A DNA stretch of 64,000 nt from Ruegeria sp. R13_0 (GTDB lineage Bacteria > Pseudomonadota > Alphaproteobacteria > Rhodobacterales > Rhodobacteraceae). The position numbers and the translations under genes are program-made. The stretch is from assembly GCF_017743995.1 (NCBI RefSeq), contig NZ_JAGHRB010000003.1, positions 62,001 through 126,000 of the forward strand, in the 5' to 3' direction. The notes under the pieces were generated by a model. It saw only the letters and a list, made by a program, of their open reading frames with translations. It was not told the origin of the DNA and did no database searches. Position 1 is the stretch's first letter. Each line of letters begins with the position of its first letter. Below, piece after piece: positions 27,329 through 40,164 of this stretch.

Positions 27329-27931
27329 TCAGCCTTTCAACTCGGCCAAATGTTGGTCAAGGTCATCCAGACTGTCCTGCCCCCAGAACCGCTGACCATC
27401 CGGCGTGATGTAGAAGGGCGCGCCGAAGGCGCCGCTATCAACGGCCTCTTCCAGATTGGCGGCGTAGGTCTCGGCCCCCACCAACAGGCCGCTATCGGCC
27501 AGATCGGCATCGAACCCGGCTTGCGTCAGGCAATCACGGACAACGTCGTCCTGCGCGACGTCTTTCTCTTCGGCCCAACACGCGCGCAGCAGGGAATGGC
27601 ATAGTTTACCCACATCCCCCGATCCATCCTTTGCTGCCGCAATCACGGCATAAGAGGACGGAGCCATATTGGTCGGCCAATGCGCCGGTTTCAGGTTGAA
27701 CGGTACGCCTAACTTTTTCGCGACCCGCACCAAATTCTGTGCGCGGTATTCAATGCGGGAGATATGCCGGTCTTTTGGTGGCGTCCCGCCCGTGCGCCCG
27801 AACAGCGCCATTATGTCCAGCGGTTTGTAATTGATCGTCGCGCCGTGCTTGGCTGCGATCTCCTCCAGCCGTGTGCCCGCCAGATAGGTATAGGGTGAAA
27901 TTGTCGCAAAATAGTAGTCAATCTGGGTCAT
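27329..27931 (-). CDS. 2-hydroxychromene-2-carboxylate isomerase-like (DsbA/kappa-GST family)
   Basis: The 200-residue protein has a thioredoxin-type fold with a helical insert. IDYYFATISPYTYLAG replaces the CXXC of DsbA with a SPY motif, as in HCCA isomerase and kappa GST, and FGAPFYITPDGQRFWGQD holds the cis-Pro. These enzymes use glutathione to isomerise aromatic ring-cleavage products; no naphthalene-type genes are near, so the true substrate is unknown. I chose ATG 27931 because GGAGAAA precedes it; the frame extends to 28048 with no conserved residues. It diverges from prs. Confidence 0.9.
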   Translation of the reverse strand: MTQIDYYFATISPYTYLAGTRLEEIAAKHGATINYKPLDIMALFGRTGGTPPKDRHISRIEYRAQNLVRVAKKLGVPFNLKPAHWPTNMAPSSYAVIAAAKDGSGDVGKLCHSLLRACWAEEKDVAQDDVVRDCLTQAGFDADLADSGLLVGAETYAANLEEAVDSGAFGAPFYITPDGQRFWGQDSLDDLDQHLAELKG

Positions 27932-28038
27932 CTGCACTTTCTCCGCTGCGTTGTCTTTGCGGAACGGTAAGGCCATGCTAAGCGGTGTCAACATCACGAA
28001 TCTGTCACATTGCCAACGCTGTCCGGGGACTCCAGCCG

Positions 28039-29058
28039 ATGCCGACACTCCACGAACCCAAGCTGATTGCTGGGAACGCTAACCTTCCGCTTGCCGAAAC
28101 CATTTCACGCCGCATGAGCCTGTATCGCGGCGTCGATCAGGGGCTGGTCGATGCCCGCGTCGAGCGCTTCAACGACGGCGAGATCTTCGTCGAGGTGTTC
28201 GAGAACGTCCGTGGCGAGGATATGTTCATTATCCAGCCGACCTCAAACCCGGCGAATGACAACCTGATGGAGCTGCTTATCATCGCCGATGCCCTGCGCC
28301 GCTCGTCCGCGCAGCGCATCACCGCAGTGATCCCATACTTTGGCTACGCCCGTCAGGACCGCCGCACCAAGGCGCGCACACCGATCTCGGCCAAGCTGGT
28401 CGCCAACATGCTGACCGGCGCAGGGATCGAGCGGGTTCTGACCATGGATTTGCACGCGGCCCAAATTCAGGGCTTTTTCGACATCCCGGTGGACAACCTC
28501 TACGCCTCACCGATCTTTGCACTGGATGTGAAAAACCAGTTCAAAGACAATATGGACGAGATCATGGTAGTCTCGCCCGACGTCGGCGGTGTGGCCCGCG
28601 CGCGCGAACTGGCCAAGCGGATCGAAGCCCCCCTGTCGATCGTCGACAAACGCCGCGAAAAAGCCGGCGAAGTGGCCGAGATGACCGTCATAGGAGATGT
28701 TAAAGACAAGATCTGCCTGATCGTTGACGACATGTGCGACACCGCCGGTACCCTATGCAAGGCGGCGCAGGTGCTGCTGGATAACGGCGCGAAAGAGGTC
28801 CACTCCTACATCACCCATGGCGTCATGAGCGGCCCCGCGGTTGAGCGTGTGACGAATTCGGTAATGAAATCTCTGGTTCTAACCGACACGATCCAGCCGA
28901 CAGATGCGATCCTGAAAGCCAAGAACATCCGCATCGTGCCGACCGCGCCGATCTTTACCCAGGCCATCCTGAACATCTGGAACGGCACCAGCGTCTCGTC
29001 CCTGTTCGAGGACAAGACCCTGACCCCAATCTACGAATCCATGTACCAGATGGACTGA
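28039..29058 (+). CDS. prs: Ribose-phosphate pyrophosphokinase
   Basis: The 339-residue enzyme makes PRPP from ribose 5-phosphate and ATP for purine, pyrimidine, histidine and NAD synthesis. Motifs include [28 protein letters not shown] (ATP site), the metal-binding [11 protein letters not shown] and the PRPP loop [14 protein letters not shown] (near 232-245). It starts [15 protein letters not shown]; a frame from 27985 has no support. Length is slightly above the usual 315 because of the N-terminus, as in other alphaproteobacteria. A terminator follows, and rpiB, whose reaction gives ribose 5-phosphate, is next. Confidence 0.97.
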   Translation: MPTLHEPKLIAGNANLPLAETISRRMSLYRGVDQGLVDARVERFNDGEIFVEVFENVRGEDMFIIQPTSNPANDNLMELLIIADALRRSSAQRITAVIPYFGYARQDRRTKARTPISAKLVANMLTGAGIERVLTMDLHAAQIQGFFDIPVDNLYASPIFALDVKNQFKDNMDEIMVVSPDVGGVARARELAKRIEAPLSIVDKRREKAGEVAEMTVIGDVKDKICLIVDDMCDTAGTLCKAAQVLLDNGAKEVHSYITHGVMSGPAVERVTNSVMKSLVLTDTIQPTDAILKAKNIRIVPTAPIFTQAILNIWNGTSVSSLFEDKTLTPIYESMYQMD

Positions 29059-29064
29059 TCTGAC

Positions 29065-29097
29065 GGGGCGGTTTGCGATAGCCGCCCTTTTCTTTTC
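29065..29097 (+). terminator. Intrinsic terminator of prs
   Basis: GGGCGG (29066-29071) pairs with CCGCCC (29082-29087) around a ten-base loop and runs into TTTTCTTTT, nine bases after the stop. Confidence 0.88.
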
Positions 29098-29160
29098 AGC
29101 AGCGGCGGCTTAGGACGCCTCTGCCCTTTCTCTACCACCAAACAGCGGGACAGCGTTCTC

Positions 29161-29601
29161 ATGACTGACACCAAACGCGTCGTTCTTTCCAGCGACCACG
29201 CCGCCATCGACCTGCGCCAGACCCTTGCCGCGCATATCGCCCAAGCCGGGTGGGAGGTCGTCGATATCGGCCCCACCACGCCTGAAAGCACGCACTACCC
29301 TCTGCACGGCAAGGCTGCGGCTGAACGTGTGGCCTCGGGGGATTGTACGCTGGGTATTCTGCTGTGTGGCACAGGCCAGGGGATCATGATGGCTGCAAAC
29401 AAGGTTCCGGGTATCCGCTGCGGCGTCTGCTCTGACACGTTCTCGGCCCGGATGATCCGCCAGCACAACAACGCCAACATGCTGTCCATCGGCGCGCGCG
29501 TCATCGGTGAAGGTCAGGCTATCGACATCGTGGATGCGTTTCTGAAGGCTGAGTTCGAAGGCGGCCGCCACGCAACACGCGTGGACATGATCGAAGAATA
29601 A
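29161..29601 (+). CDS. rpiB: Ribose-5-phosphate isomerase B
   Basis: The 146-residue RpiB/LacAB-type isomerase interconverts ribulose 5-phosphate and ribose 5-phosphate. VVLSSDHAAIDLRQTLAAH (start), LLCGTGQGIMMAANKVPGIRCG (near 66-87, substrate loop with the catalytic Cys position) and RQHNNANMLSIGARVIG are diagnostic. It follows prs, its metabolic partner, after a terminator and may have its own promoter. No strong ribosome-binding site is visible. Confidence 0.95.
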   Translation: MTDTKRVVLSSDHAAIDLRQTLAAHIAQAGWEVVDIGPTTPESTHYPLHGKAAAERVASGDCTLGILLCGTGQGIMMAANKVPGIRCGVCSDTFSARMIRQHNNANMLSIGARVIGEGQAIDIVDAFLKAEFEGGRHATRVDMIEE

Positions 29602-29643
29602 CCAAAGCAATGGCCCGCATGAACTGCGGGCCAGAGAAGCGTC

Positions 29644-29994
29644 TTATGAGATGTCCCAATCATCCTCATGGGCAACCTCACCAATTGCCGTCCATGAGGC
29701 GCGGATACGCGCGATCTTCGTATCGGACCATGTTCGAAACACGGCCGTGAACCCTTCGGCGGTGATCTCTTCGGCCTGAACCTCGGCACGCAGGGCCGAG
29801 GATGTATCCACATCCCACAAAGACACTCCGATCTGGATCACCGGGGCTGACCGGAACGGCTGGCTGAATTTCACCGGGGAACGGCGTTCACGCGGGCCAT
29901 TGCCTGTCCACATCTCGCCGCCGTTGGAAAAGTCCGAGAACAAAACAGTCTCGCCTTGATCAATACCTATGGGATGGGTGCGAAAAGTCTTCAT
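29644..29994 (-). CDS. H-type lectin domain protein
   Basis: The 116-residue protein lacks a signal peptide. Residues about 30-108 (EMWTGNGPRERRSPVKFSQ, PFRSAPVIQIGVSLWDVD, EEITAEGFTAVFRTW, IARIRASWTAIGE) give the six-strand pattern of the H-type lectin domain known from the snail agglutinin and from discoidin. In those proteins the fold binds N-acetylgalactosamine. In bacteria it is uncommon; its ligand here is unknown. It lies directly downstream of the atp operon but after a strong terminator, so it is a separate unit. Confidence 0.8.
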   Translation of the reverse strand: MKTFRTHPIGIDQGETVLFSDFSNGGEMWTGNGPRERRSPVKFSQPFRSAPVIQIGVSLWDVDTSSALRAEVQAEEITAEGFTAVFRTWSDTKIARIRASWTAIGEVAHEDDWDIS

Positions 29995-30054
29995 ATTTTT
30001 ATGTCTTTAACTCGTAATTACCGGTACTTATTCCACAGATATCTCACAATCACG

Positions 30055-30086
30055 ACAAAAAAACGGCCCCGCGAAAGCGAGGCCGT
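30055..30086 (-). terminator. Intrinsic terminator of the atp operon
   Basis: On the minus strand AACGGCCTCGC pairs with GCGGGGCCGTT around TTTC and is followed by TTTTTTT (+ coordinates 30055-30086). It ends the atpHAGDC transcript 24 bases after atpC. Confidence 0.93.
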
Positions 30087-30110
30087 TCAATTCTTCTGCA
30101 GGTGAACCTG

Positions 30111-30521
30111 TTACAGGCTCATATGCGTTCCAAGGGCTTCCATATCGGCCAGCAGCTTGGCGGCTTCGTCGACGATGGACTGATCATCTCCTTCCTTGGC
30201 CGCGTCATGCGAGGCACGCGCGTCAGCGATCAGGTCATCGAGATGCGACCGGGTCACTTCGGCAACCGGAATGGCCTTTTCGGCCAGAACCGACAGGCCA
30301 TCACCGTTGATCTGAGCAAACCCGCCGGTCACCAGATATTCACTGGTGCCTTCGGGCGCGTCGACCTTCAGGATGCCCGGGCGCAGCGTCGTGATCGTAG
30401 GGGCATGATCGGGCATGGCCGTCATATCCCCGTCCGCGCCGGGTAGCTGGACCGCGGTGGCCGCGAGCGAAGCGAGGCTCCGCTCGGGGCTGACGAGGTC
30501 GAATTGCATTGTGTTTGCCAT
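30111..30521 (-). CDS. atpC: ATP synthase F1 subunit epsilon
   Basis: The 136-residue epsilon subunit has the N-terminal beta-sandwich ([38 protein letters not shown], with the conserved GxxGxxGxxGxxP-like region in degenerate form) and a C-terminal helical pair (from about 88). It belongs to the central stalk and couples rotation to catalysis; it can also inhibit hydrolysis. It starts 12 bases after atpD and is the last gene of the operon. Confidence 0.96.
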   Translation of the reverse strand: MANTMQFDLVSPERSLASLAATAVQLPGADGDMTAMPDHAPTITTLRPGILKVDAPEGTSEYLVTGGFAQINGDGLSVLAEKAIPVAEVTRSHLDDLIADARASHDAAKEGDDQSIVDEAAKLLADMEALGTHMSL

Positions 30522-30533
30522 CAGGGATACTCC

Positions 30534-31976
<1,443 letters not shown>

Positions 31977-32852
31977 TTACAGCGCTTCGGCGCCGGAAAT
32001 AATTTCAATCAGCTCGTTGGTGATCACGGCCTGACGCGAGCGGTTGAACTGGATCGTCAGCTTGTCGATCATCTCACCCGCGTTACGGGTCGCGTTGTCC
32101 ATCGCGGACATCCGTGCACCCTGTTCAGACGCTCCGTTTTCGAGCAGAGCCGAGAAGATTGCCGTCGCAACCCCCTTGGGCAGCAGGTCGGCCAGAATGG
32201 CCTCTTCGCTGGGCTCGTAGTCGAAAATGGCACCGCTGTCGTCACCCTCGGTATCCTCGAACGAGGCGGGGATGACCTGCTGCGCCGTCGGGATCTGGGT
32301 CACAACGTTGACGAACTTCGAGTAGAAGATCGTGGCAACGTCGAACTCACCCGCATCGAAGCGAGACAGGACGTCCTTCGCGATGTCTTGCGCATTGGTG
32401 TAGCCAATACGTTTGACTTCGCTCAGGTCGACATGACCTACGAACAAGTCGCCCAGATCACGCTTGAGCGCGTCGCGGCCTTTTTTGCCAACGGTCAGAA
32501 CTTTGACCGTTTTGCCTTTGCCGCGCAGCTCTTCAGCTTTGGCACGGGCCAGCTTGGCGATGTTCGCGTTGAAGCCGCCACATAGGCCGCGTTCAGCTGT
32601 CATCACAACCAGCAGATGGACATCGTCACTGCCCGTACCACGGAGCAGCTTGGGGGCGCTGTCACTGCCCCCGACCGAAGCCGCCAGCCCCGCCATCACG
32701 GCATTGAACCGCTCGGCATAGGGGCGCGAGGCTTCAGCAGATTCCTGGGCGCGGCGCAGTTTTGCAGCCGCGACCATCTGCATGGCCTTGGTGATCTTGC
32801 GGGTCGATTTGACCGACTCGATCCTGTTTTTAAGGTCCTTCAGACTAGGCAT
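31977..32852 (-). CDS. atpG: ATP synthase F1 subunit gamma
   Basis: The 291-residue rotor shaft has the N-terminal helix [32 protein letters not shown] and the C-terminal helix with [39 protein letters not shown], the two ends that form the coiled coil inside the alpha/beta ring. A central CGGFNANI is conserved. Spacing to atpA is 12 bases. Confidence 0.97.
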   Translation of the reverse strand: MPSLKDLKNRIESVKSTRKITKAMQMVAAAKLRRAQESAEASRPYAERFNAVMAGLAASVGGSDSAPKLLRGTGSDDVHLLVVMTAERGLCGGFNANIAKLARAKAEELRGKGKTVKVLTVGKKGRDALKRDLGDLFVGHVDLSEVKRIGYTNAQDIAKDVLSRFDAGEFDVATIFYSKFVNVVTQIPTAQQVIPASFEDTEGDDSGAIFDYEPSEEAILADLLPKGVATAIFSALLENGASEQGARMSAMDNATRNAGEMIDKLTIQFNRSRQAVITNELIEIISGAEAL

Positions 32853-32864
32853 CGGAACCTCCTC

Positions 32865-34403
<1,539 letters not shown>

Positions 34404-34964
34404 TTATCCGACCTCTTTCATTGCATTCTGTAGGGAGTTCAGCTTCGAACGGATCGAGCTATCGATCATTTTCGAGCCCACTTTAACGACAAGACCGCCG
34501 ATGAGGCTTTCATCCACGGTCGCATTGATAGTCACGGTCTTGCCCACACGCTCGGACAGCGTCTTGGACAGTTTTTCCAGTTGTGTCTTGGTCAGCGCCT
34601 TGGCCGAGGCGACATCGGCGGTCACTTCGCCACGCTCGTCGGCCAGCATGTCACGCAGAACCTGCACCAACTGCGGCACCACAAACAGGCGGCGTTTCTG
34701 TGCCATCAGGCCCAGCGTGTTGCGCAGGATGGCGTTCAGGCCCATCTTATCAGCAACAGCGGCAATGGCGTTTTCCTGTTCGGTGCGGGAAACCAGCGGA
34801 GATGCGATCAGGTCGCGCAGATCGGCGCTTTCGCCCAGTGCTGCTGCAAGATCATTGATGCCGGATTCCAGACCTGCAAGGTCTTTGTTCTCTTTTGCGA
34901 TCTCGAAAATCGCGGTGGCATAGCGCTCGGCGATGCCTGTGGAAATCGAAGCTGGTTCGGACAC
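34404..34964 (-). CDS. atpH: ATP synthase F1 subunit delta
   Basis: The 186-residue peripheral-stalk subunit starts SEPASISTGIAERYATAIFEIAKE and ends with VTINATVDESLIGGLVVKVGSKMIDSSIRSKLNSLQNAMK, both typical of OSCP/delta. I chose GTG 34964: GGAAGGGTGG precedes it and the length then equals the family norm. A frame up to 35039 would add 25 residues with no match. It is the first gene of the operon; the Fo genes are elsewhere, as usual in alphaproteobacteria. Confidence 0.95.
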   Translation of the reverse strand: MSEPASISTGIAERYATAIFEIAKENKDLAGLESGINDLAAALGESADLRDLIASPLVSRTEQENAIAAVADKMGLNAILRNTLGLMAQKRRLFVVPQLVQVLRDMLADERGEVTADVASAKALTKTQLEKLSKTLSERVGKTVTINATVDESLIGGLVVKVGSKMIDSSIRSKLNSLQNAMKEVG

Positions 34965-35264
34965 GTCCACCCTTCCGATACTTAGGCCCCGAAAACCGCG
35001 CACGCAGCCAACCCGGGGGCGTGAAGATACCCCGTCCATGAAGGGCGGGGATCAAAATCACCGGGGATGTATCAGAGGTGCTTCCACCAAGCAATACGCG
35101 ATAGCGGTAACTGAATTATCCACAAATCGTTAGTTTTCATAGGCTTAACCCAAGTGCGACCGTTTGGACCCCTTGGCGCAGTTGAAAAATGTTACTGATT
35201 TGCAGGTTTTTGCGATTCCTGTGACCTTTTTCCCGCATTTTTTCCCGATGACTGCGCGGAATCG
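34965..35264. other. Gene-free stretch upstream of the atp operon
   Basis: These 300 bp must contain the atp promoter, but no convincing -35/-10 pair was found. An imperfect hairpin CCCCGTCC/GGGCGGGG with loop ATGAA lies at 35030-35050, about 65 bases before atpH, within the probable leader. The rest shows no gene, repeat or terminator for the methyltransferase gene upstream. Confidence 0.5.
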
Positions 35265-35999
35265 TCACGCCGGCTTCAGCAAACCGTCCAGCGCTTTTAT
35301 CGGACGTTTCACCTTGTCCTTGGTGACCGTACCGCTTGGCGGGCGGATCAGCTTGCTGACCTCAACCATCAGCACGCCTCCGGCCATTACGGTGGGAATG
35401 CGCTGGCCGGTTTTTTCGATCAGGCTACCCGATTTTAGCCAAAACCGCCGGAATGAGGGTGGAAGATAAAGCGCAGAACAGTGGTTTTCAGGCACGAAAT
35501 GATGGCTGCGCAGAAGGTTCTCAAGTTGCGTGGCCGAATATGGGTGACCAAATCCGAACGGCGTCCGGTCAGAGCGCGACCACAGCCCCGCCCGGTTCGG
35601 CACTACAAAAAGCGCCCTCCCCCCCGGCCCCAACACGCGCCAGCATTCCTCAAGCACCTTGCTGGGCTGTTCCGAGGTCTCAAGCCCGTGCATCACCACC
35701 AGCTTGTCCACGTGGCCCGTCTCAATCGGCCAGAGCGTTTCTTCGGTCAGGACGGACACATTGGGCATCCCGGCAGGCCAGGGCATCACCCCCTGAGGGC
35801 CGGGCATCAAACCGATAACCCGCCGCGCATCGGCGAGGTAGGGCCGCAGAAGAGGGACCGCAAAGCCAAATCCGGCCACCGTCTGGCCCTTCGCCTCGGG
35901 CCAGAGGTCGATCAGCCGACCACGAATCGCAGCCTGCGCCGCACGGCCCAGCGTGCTGCGATAGTAGAAATTCCTCAGATCCTGCACATCAAGATGCAT
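35265..35999 (-). CDS. Class I SAM-dependent methyltransferase
   Basis: The 244-residue protein has a methyltransferase type 11 core: the SAM-binding region is degenerate at [14 protein letters not shown] (near 41-54), then [37 protein letters not shown] (near 100-137), with the GPGG motif intact. The N-terminus [26 protein letters not shown] is typical of a Rhodobacterales/Rhizobiales group found divergent from gloB. The substrate is unknown. I chose ATG 35999 (frame open to 36089, which overlaps gloB). It diverges from gloB with 62 bases between starts. Confidence 0.88.
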   Translation of the reverse strand: MHLDVQDLRNFYYRSTLGRAAQAAIRGRLIDLWPEAKGQTVAGFGFAVPLLRPYLADARRVIGLMPGPQGVMPWPAGMPNVSVLTEETLWPIETGHVDKLVVMHGLETSEQPSKVLEECWRVLGPGGRALFVVPNRAGLWSRSDRTPFGFGHPYSATQLENLLRSHHFVPENHCSALYLPPSFRRFWLKSGSLIEKTGQRIPTVMAGGVLMVEVSKLIRPPSGTVTKDKVKRPIKALDGLLKPA

Positions 36000-36061
36000 T
36001 GCGGACACCCGGTCAATCGGCTTAGCTGAGGCGCAGTCTAGCAACGAAAGGGCAAAAGGCC

Positions 36062-36829
36062 ATGCCTCTTGAGATCGTAACCATCCCATGTCTCAGCGAT
36101 AATTACGCGTTTCTTGCGCATGATGCCCAGAGCGGCGCGACCGCGCTGATCGACGCACCAGAAGCCGGGCCCATCCTGGCCGAGTTGGAGGCGCGCGGCT
36201 GGACCCTCAGCCATGTCTTGCTAACTCACCACCACTGGGATCATGTCGACGGACTGCCCGGAATTCTTGAAAAACACCCAGCCAAGGTGATCGGAGCCAC
36301 CGCCGATGCACACCGCCTGCCCCCGCTCGACCAACAAGTCAGCGATGGCGATAGCTTTGAGTTTGCGGGCGTGCCAGTTCAGGTGATGGATGTCTCGGGG
36401 CACACTTTGGGTCACGTCGCCTATTACATGCCGCAAAGTGCCGCTGTCTTCACCGCGGATAGCCTGATGGCGCTGGGATGCGGGCGCTTGTTCGAAGGCA
36501 CGCCAGAGCAGATGTGGCGATCACTCAGCAAGCTTGCGGCGCTGCCGGATGACACGCTGGTCTGTTCGGGCCACGAATACACCCAGTCTAACGCCAAATT
36601 TGCCGTCACCGTCGACCCAACCAACACGGCGCTACAACAGCGCGTCGTCAATATCGACCGCGCGCGCACCGCTGGGCAGCCCACGGTGCCCTCGAAACTG
36701 GGTCTGGAAAAGGCAACCAACCCGTTCCTGCGCGCCGAAGATCCGGCGATTCTAGCCCATTTGGGCATGGAAGGCGCGGACCCGGTTGCTGTTTTTGCCG
36801 AGATCAGGGGTAGAAAAGACAATTTCTGA
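36062..36829 (+). CDS. gloB: Hydroxyacylglutathione hydrolase (glyoxalase II)
   Basis: The 255-residue metallo-beta-lactamase-fold enzyme hydrolyses S-lactoylglutathione to lactate and glutathione in methylglyoxal detoxification. The metal motif [10 protein letters not shown] is at about 56-65, followed by GHTLGHVAY (near 113) and [12 protein letters not shown] (near 170), all expected for glyoxalase II. It starts at ATG 36062, next to the divergent methyltransferase. No terminator is visible. Confidence 0.96.
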   Translation: MPLEIVTIPCLSDNYAFLAHDAQSGATALIDAPEAGPILAELEARGWTLSHVLLTHHHWDHVDGLPGILEKHPAKVIGATADAHRLPPLDQQVSDGDSFEFAGVPVQVMDVSGHTLGHVAYYMPQSAAVFTADSLMALGCGRLFEGTPEQMWRSLSKLAALPDDTLVCSGHEYTQSNAKFAVTVDPTNTALQQRVVNIDRARTAGQPTVPSKLGLEKATNPFLRAEDPAILAHLGMEGADPVAVFAEIRGRKDNF

Positions 36830-37003
36830 TGCCTATTTGACCATCCTCACGGCCACTCTCACAACAAATGTGACTGTCAAGTGAAAGAAAACCCTTGAAG
36901 CCGGGCGTCGATCAACCAAACTCTAATAGTATGAGGACATGGTTGGGATGGGGATCCGGCCGAAAGCCTGCCCCCTTCTGACCCAAGACAGAGGAGCACC
37001 CAC

Positions 37004-39328
37004 GTGCCTTCATTCTCGAGCACTTTGGAACAAGCCATTCACGCAGCTCTGGCAGCGGCGAATGAACGGCGACATGAGTTTGCTACGTTAGAGCATCTAC
37101 TACTGGCGCTATTGGAAGAGCCTGACGCAATCCGGGTCATGAAAGCCTGCAGCGTTGATCTGGACGAATTGCGCAGCACATTGGTCGAATTCATTGATGA
37201 GGATCTGTCGAACCTCGTCACCGATATCGACGGGTCCGAGGCCGTACCAACGGCAGCCTTCCAGCGCGTCATCCAGCGCGCTGCCATTCACGTGCAAAGC
37301 TCGGGCCGGACCGAGGTTACAGGCGCCAACGTACTGGTCGCGATCTTCGCCGAACGCGAAAGCAACGCCGCTTATTTCCTGCAGGAACAGGACATGACCC
37401 GGTACGACGCGGTCAATTTCATCGCGCACGGCGTCGCGAAAGACCCGGCCTATGGCGAAAGCCGCTCGGTTTCGGGCGCGGATCAGGTCGAAGATGAAGT
37501 GCAGGCCACCGCCAGCGACGAAGATCAAAAAGAAAGCGCCTTGGGCAAATATTGCGTCGATTTGAACGCCAAATCGCGCGCGGGCGACGTGGACCCGCTG
37601 ATCGGTCGCGCCGATGAGGTCGAGCGCTGCATTCAGGTGCTGTGCCGCCGGCGCAAGAACAACCCGCTGCTGGTGGGCGACCCCGGCGTGGGCAAGACGG
37701 CGATTGCCGAAGGCTTGGCGCACAAGATCGTGGCCGGCGAAGCCCCGGATGTTCTGTCGAACACCACCATTTACTCGCTCGACATGGGCGCTCTGCTGGC
37801 CGGAACCCGCTACCGCGGCGATTTCGAAGAGCGTTTGAAAGCGGTCGTGACCGAGTTGGAAGATCACCCTGATGCGGTGCTGTTCATCGATGAAATCCAC
37901 ACCGTAATCGGCGCTGGGGCGACGTCGGGCGGGGCTATGGACGCATCCAACCTGCTGAAGCCAGCGCTTCAGGGGGGCAAGCTGCGCACTATGGGGTCCA
38001 CCACTTACAAAGAGTTCCGTCAGCATTTCGAAAAAGATCGCGCGCTGAGCCGCCGGTTCCAGAAAATCGACGTGAACGAGCCTTCTGTTGAAGACAGCGT
38101 GAAGATCCTGCGCGGTCTGAAGCCCTATTTCGAAGAGCATCACGCCATCAAATACACCGCGGATGCGATCAAAACCGCTGTGGAACTGTCGGCGCGCTAT
38201 ATCAACGACCGCAAACTGCCGGACAAGGCGATTGACGTCATTGACGAGGCCGGTGCCGCGCAGCATTTGCTGGCCGAAAGCAAGCGCCGCAAGACAATCG
38301 GCGTGAAGGAAATCGAGGCCGTCGTCGCCAAGATCGCCCGTATCCCGCCGAAGAACGTCACCAAGGACGATGCGGTGGTTCTGAAAGACCTCGAAGCCTC
38401 TCTCAAGCGTGTGGTCTTCGGACAGGATGACGCCATTGTGGCCTTGGCCAGCGCGATCAAACTGGCGCGCGCCGGGCTGCGGGAGCCTGAAAAGCCCATC
38501 GGCAACTACCTGTTCGCCGGTCCGACCGGTGTGGGTAAGACCGAGGTGGCGAAACAGCTGGCCGATAATCTGGGCGTGGAACTGCTGCGCTTTGACATGT
38601 CGGAATATATGGAGAAGCACGCGGTCAGCCGTCTGATCGGTGCGCCTCCGGGCTATGTCGGGTTTGATCAGGGCGGTCTGCTGACCGATGGCGTCGACCA
38701 GCATCCTCACTGCGTCTTGCTGTTGGATGAGATCGAAAAAGCGCACCCGGATGTGTTCAACATTTTGCTGCAGGTTATGGATCATGGCGAGCTGACCGAT
38801 CACAACGGCCGCACGGTGAACTTCCGCAACGTAGTACTTATCATGACCTCGAACGCGGGCGCGCAAGAACAGGCAAAGGCTGCCATCGGCTTTGGCCGCG
38901 ACCGTCGCGAGGGCGAAGATACCGCAGCTATCGAGCGGACGTTCACGCCGGAATTCCGCAACCGTCTGGACGCGGTGATTTCCTTCGCGCCTCTACCAAA
39001 AGAGGTCATCCTGCAAGTAGTCGAAAAGTTCGTTCTGCAGCTTGAGGCGCAACTGCTGGATCGCGGCGTGACCATCGACCTGACGCCCAAGGCCGCAGCA
39101 TGGCTGGCTGATAAGGGCTATGACGACAAGATGGGCGCGCGTCCTCTGGGCCGCGTGATCCAGGAACACATCAAAAAGCCTCTGGCCGAAGAGTTGCTGT
39201 TTGGCAAACTCGCCAAGGGCGGTGTTGTTCGTGTTTCGGTCAAGAAAGGCGATCTGCACTTGGATATCCTCGGCCCCGATCAGCCGCGCATTCCGGGCAA
39301 CAAGCCTCCGCTTTTGACGGCGGATTGA
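37004..39328 (+). CDS. clpA: ATP-dependent Clp protease ATP-binding subunit ClpA
   Basis: The 774-residue AAA+ unfoldase feeds proteins to ClpP. It starts with the double Clp-N repeat ([36 protein letters not shown]), followed by AAA module 1 with [10 protein letters not shown] (near 224-233) and module 2 with [14 protein letters not shown] (near 506-519). Linker and Walker B boxes ([14 protein letters not shown]) are intact. The start is GTG, with GAGGAG at 36991-36996. The adaptor clpS, often beside clpA, is not upstream here. A terminator follows. Confidence 0.97.
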   Translation: MPSFSSTLEQAIHAALAAANERRHEFATLEHLLLALLEEPDAIRVMKACSVDLDELRSTLVEFIDEDLSNLVTDIDGSEAVPTAAFQRVIQRAAIHVQSSGRTEVTGANVLVAIFAERESNAAYFLQEQDMTRYDAVNFIAHGVAKDPAYGESRSVSGADQVEDEVQATASDEDQKESALGKYCVDLNAKSRAGDVDPLIGRADEVERCIQVLCRRRKNNPLLVGDPGVGKTAIAEGLAHKIVAGEAPDVLSNTTIYSLDMGALLAGTRYRGDFEERLKAVVTELEDHPDAVLFIDEIHTVIGAGATSGGAMDASNLLKPALQGGKLRTMGSTTYKEFRQHFEKDRALSRRFQKIDVNEPSVEDSVKILRGLKPYFEEHHAIKYTADAIKTAVELSARYINDRKLPDKAIDVIDEAGAAQHLLAESKRRKTIGVKEIEAVVAKIARIPPKNVTKDDAVVLKDLEASLKRVVFGQDDAIVALASAIKLARAGLREPEKPIGNYLFAGPTGVGKTEVAKQLADNLGVELLRFDMSEYMEKHAVSRLIGAPPGYVGFDQGGLLTDGVDQHPHCVLLLDEIEKAHPDVFNILLQVMDHGELTDHNGRTVNFRNVVLIMTSNAGAQEQAKAAIGFGRDRREGEDTAAIERTFTPEFRNRLDAVISFAPLPKEVILQVVEKFVLQLEAQLLDRGVTIDLTPKAAAWLADKGYDDKMGARPLGRVIQEHIKKPLAEELLFGKLAKGGVVRVSVKKGDLHLDILGPDQPRIPGNKPPLLTAD

Positions 39329-39350
39329 TCTCAGTTCATTGAAACAGAAA

Positions 39351-39379
39351 AACCCGCCCGTGTTTGGCGGGTTTTTTCA
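39351..39379 (+). terminator. Intrinsic terminator of clpA
   Basis: AACCCGCC (39351-39358) pairs with GGCGGGTT (39366-39373) and continues into TTTTC, 22 bases after the stop. Confidence 0.92.
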
Positions 39380-39411
39380 TGTCGAAAACCCTCGTGGTCA
39401 AAATCCGTTTT

Positions 39412-40053
39412 TCACTGTCCAGTGTGGATCTGACGCGTTGGAGCGGTACGGGAGACGGTCCATTTGCCCCGAACCGTCCAATAACCAGATAGCAGGCTGG
39501 ACGCATAGCGCATTGCTTGCTGACCTTGAAACAAGGCCGACAGCACTGCGATGCTCAGATCGCGGGCTTTGCGCAAACTCCCCGCTTTGGTCGGCTTGAA
39601 ATACTCGAAATCGATGAACCTGATTTGCTGCCCATCCCAGCACATATCGCGAAAGGCGGGGCGGCCATGGGCAAGATCCAACGCATGAAGCCGTGCCAAA
39701 GCCCTTCCTGCGGCGCGACAGGCCGTTTGTTTGCTGACAAGCTCACGGGAACGATCCCCGCAAAAACGGGTCAGGCTGAGACCCGCATCCTCGACGGCGA
39801 TGAAATCCGAACCTTCGGCCAAGATGCGCGGTACCGGCACGCCTTTGTTCCACAAATAGCGATGCGACGTCCGGTCCCTGGCAAACGCCGCCTGAGGACA
39901 GCCTTTGACCAACCAGAGATGGGGGGCAAAGCGCTCAACCCGTTTGAGCCAGAACCTGTCTCCACTTGCGCTCCGGCACAACACCACCCGTCGGTATGAT
40001 GCTCGTAAAACCGTTTCAATCGTGTAGTACAGGTCTGCTACCCTATGGGCCAC
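39412..40053 (-). CDS. Lipopolysaccharide kinase-like (WaaP/Kdo kinase superfamily) protein
   Basis: The 213-residue protein shows a small protein-kinase-like fold: the Lys-containing GDRFWLKRVERFAPHLWLVKG (near 30-50), FIAVEDAGLSLTRF hinge, catalytic loop LHALDLAHGRPAFRDMCWDGQQIRFIDFEY (near 122-150) with H-G-R and metal-binding D-F-E. This is close to WaaP, BUD32 and similar soluble kinases. It lacks an obvious signal peptide or membrane anchor. Substrate could be a lipopolysaccharide core sugar or a small molecule. It stands alone between clpA and the OmpA-type gene. Confidence 0.7.
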   Translation of the reverse strand: MAHRVADLYYTIETVLRASYRRVVLCRSASGDRFWLKRVERFAPHLWLVKGCPQAAFARDRTSHRYLWNKGVPVPRILAEGSDFIAVEDAGLSLTRFCGDRSRELVSKQTACRAAGRALARLHALDLAHGRPAFRDMCWDGQQIRFIDFEYFKPTKAGSLRKARDLSIAVLSALFQGQQAMRYASSLLSGYWTVRGKWTVSRTAPTRQIHTGQ

Positions 40054-40164
40054 GCGCGTCTCCTATCAACCTATGACAGTAATCTAGGTTTGAGACGGGT
40101 GTATTTCATTGGTTGCAGGCGGCAAACCCCGGTCACAAAGGCGGTTTTTCGCCACGCGAGGGCC

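Noticed and set aside
37109..38866. Open frame of 585 codons opposite clpA
   Set aside because: Antisense shadow of a highly biased gene, without recognisable domains.
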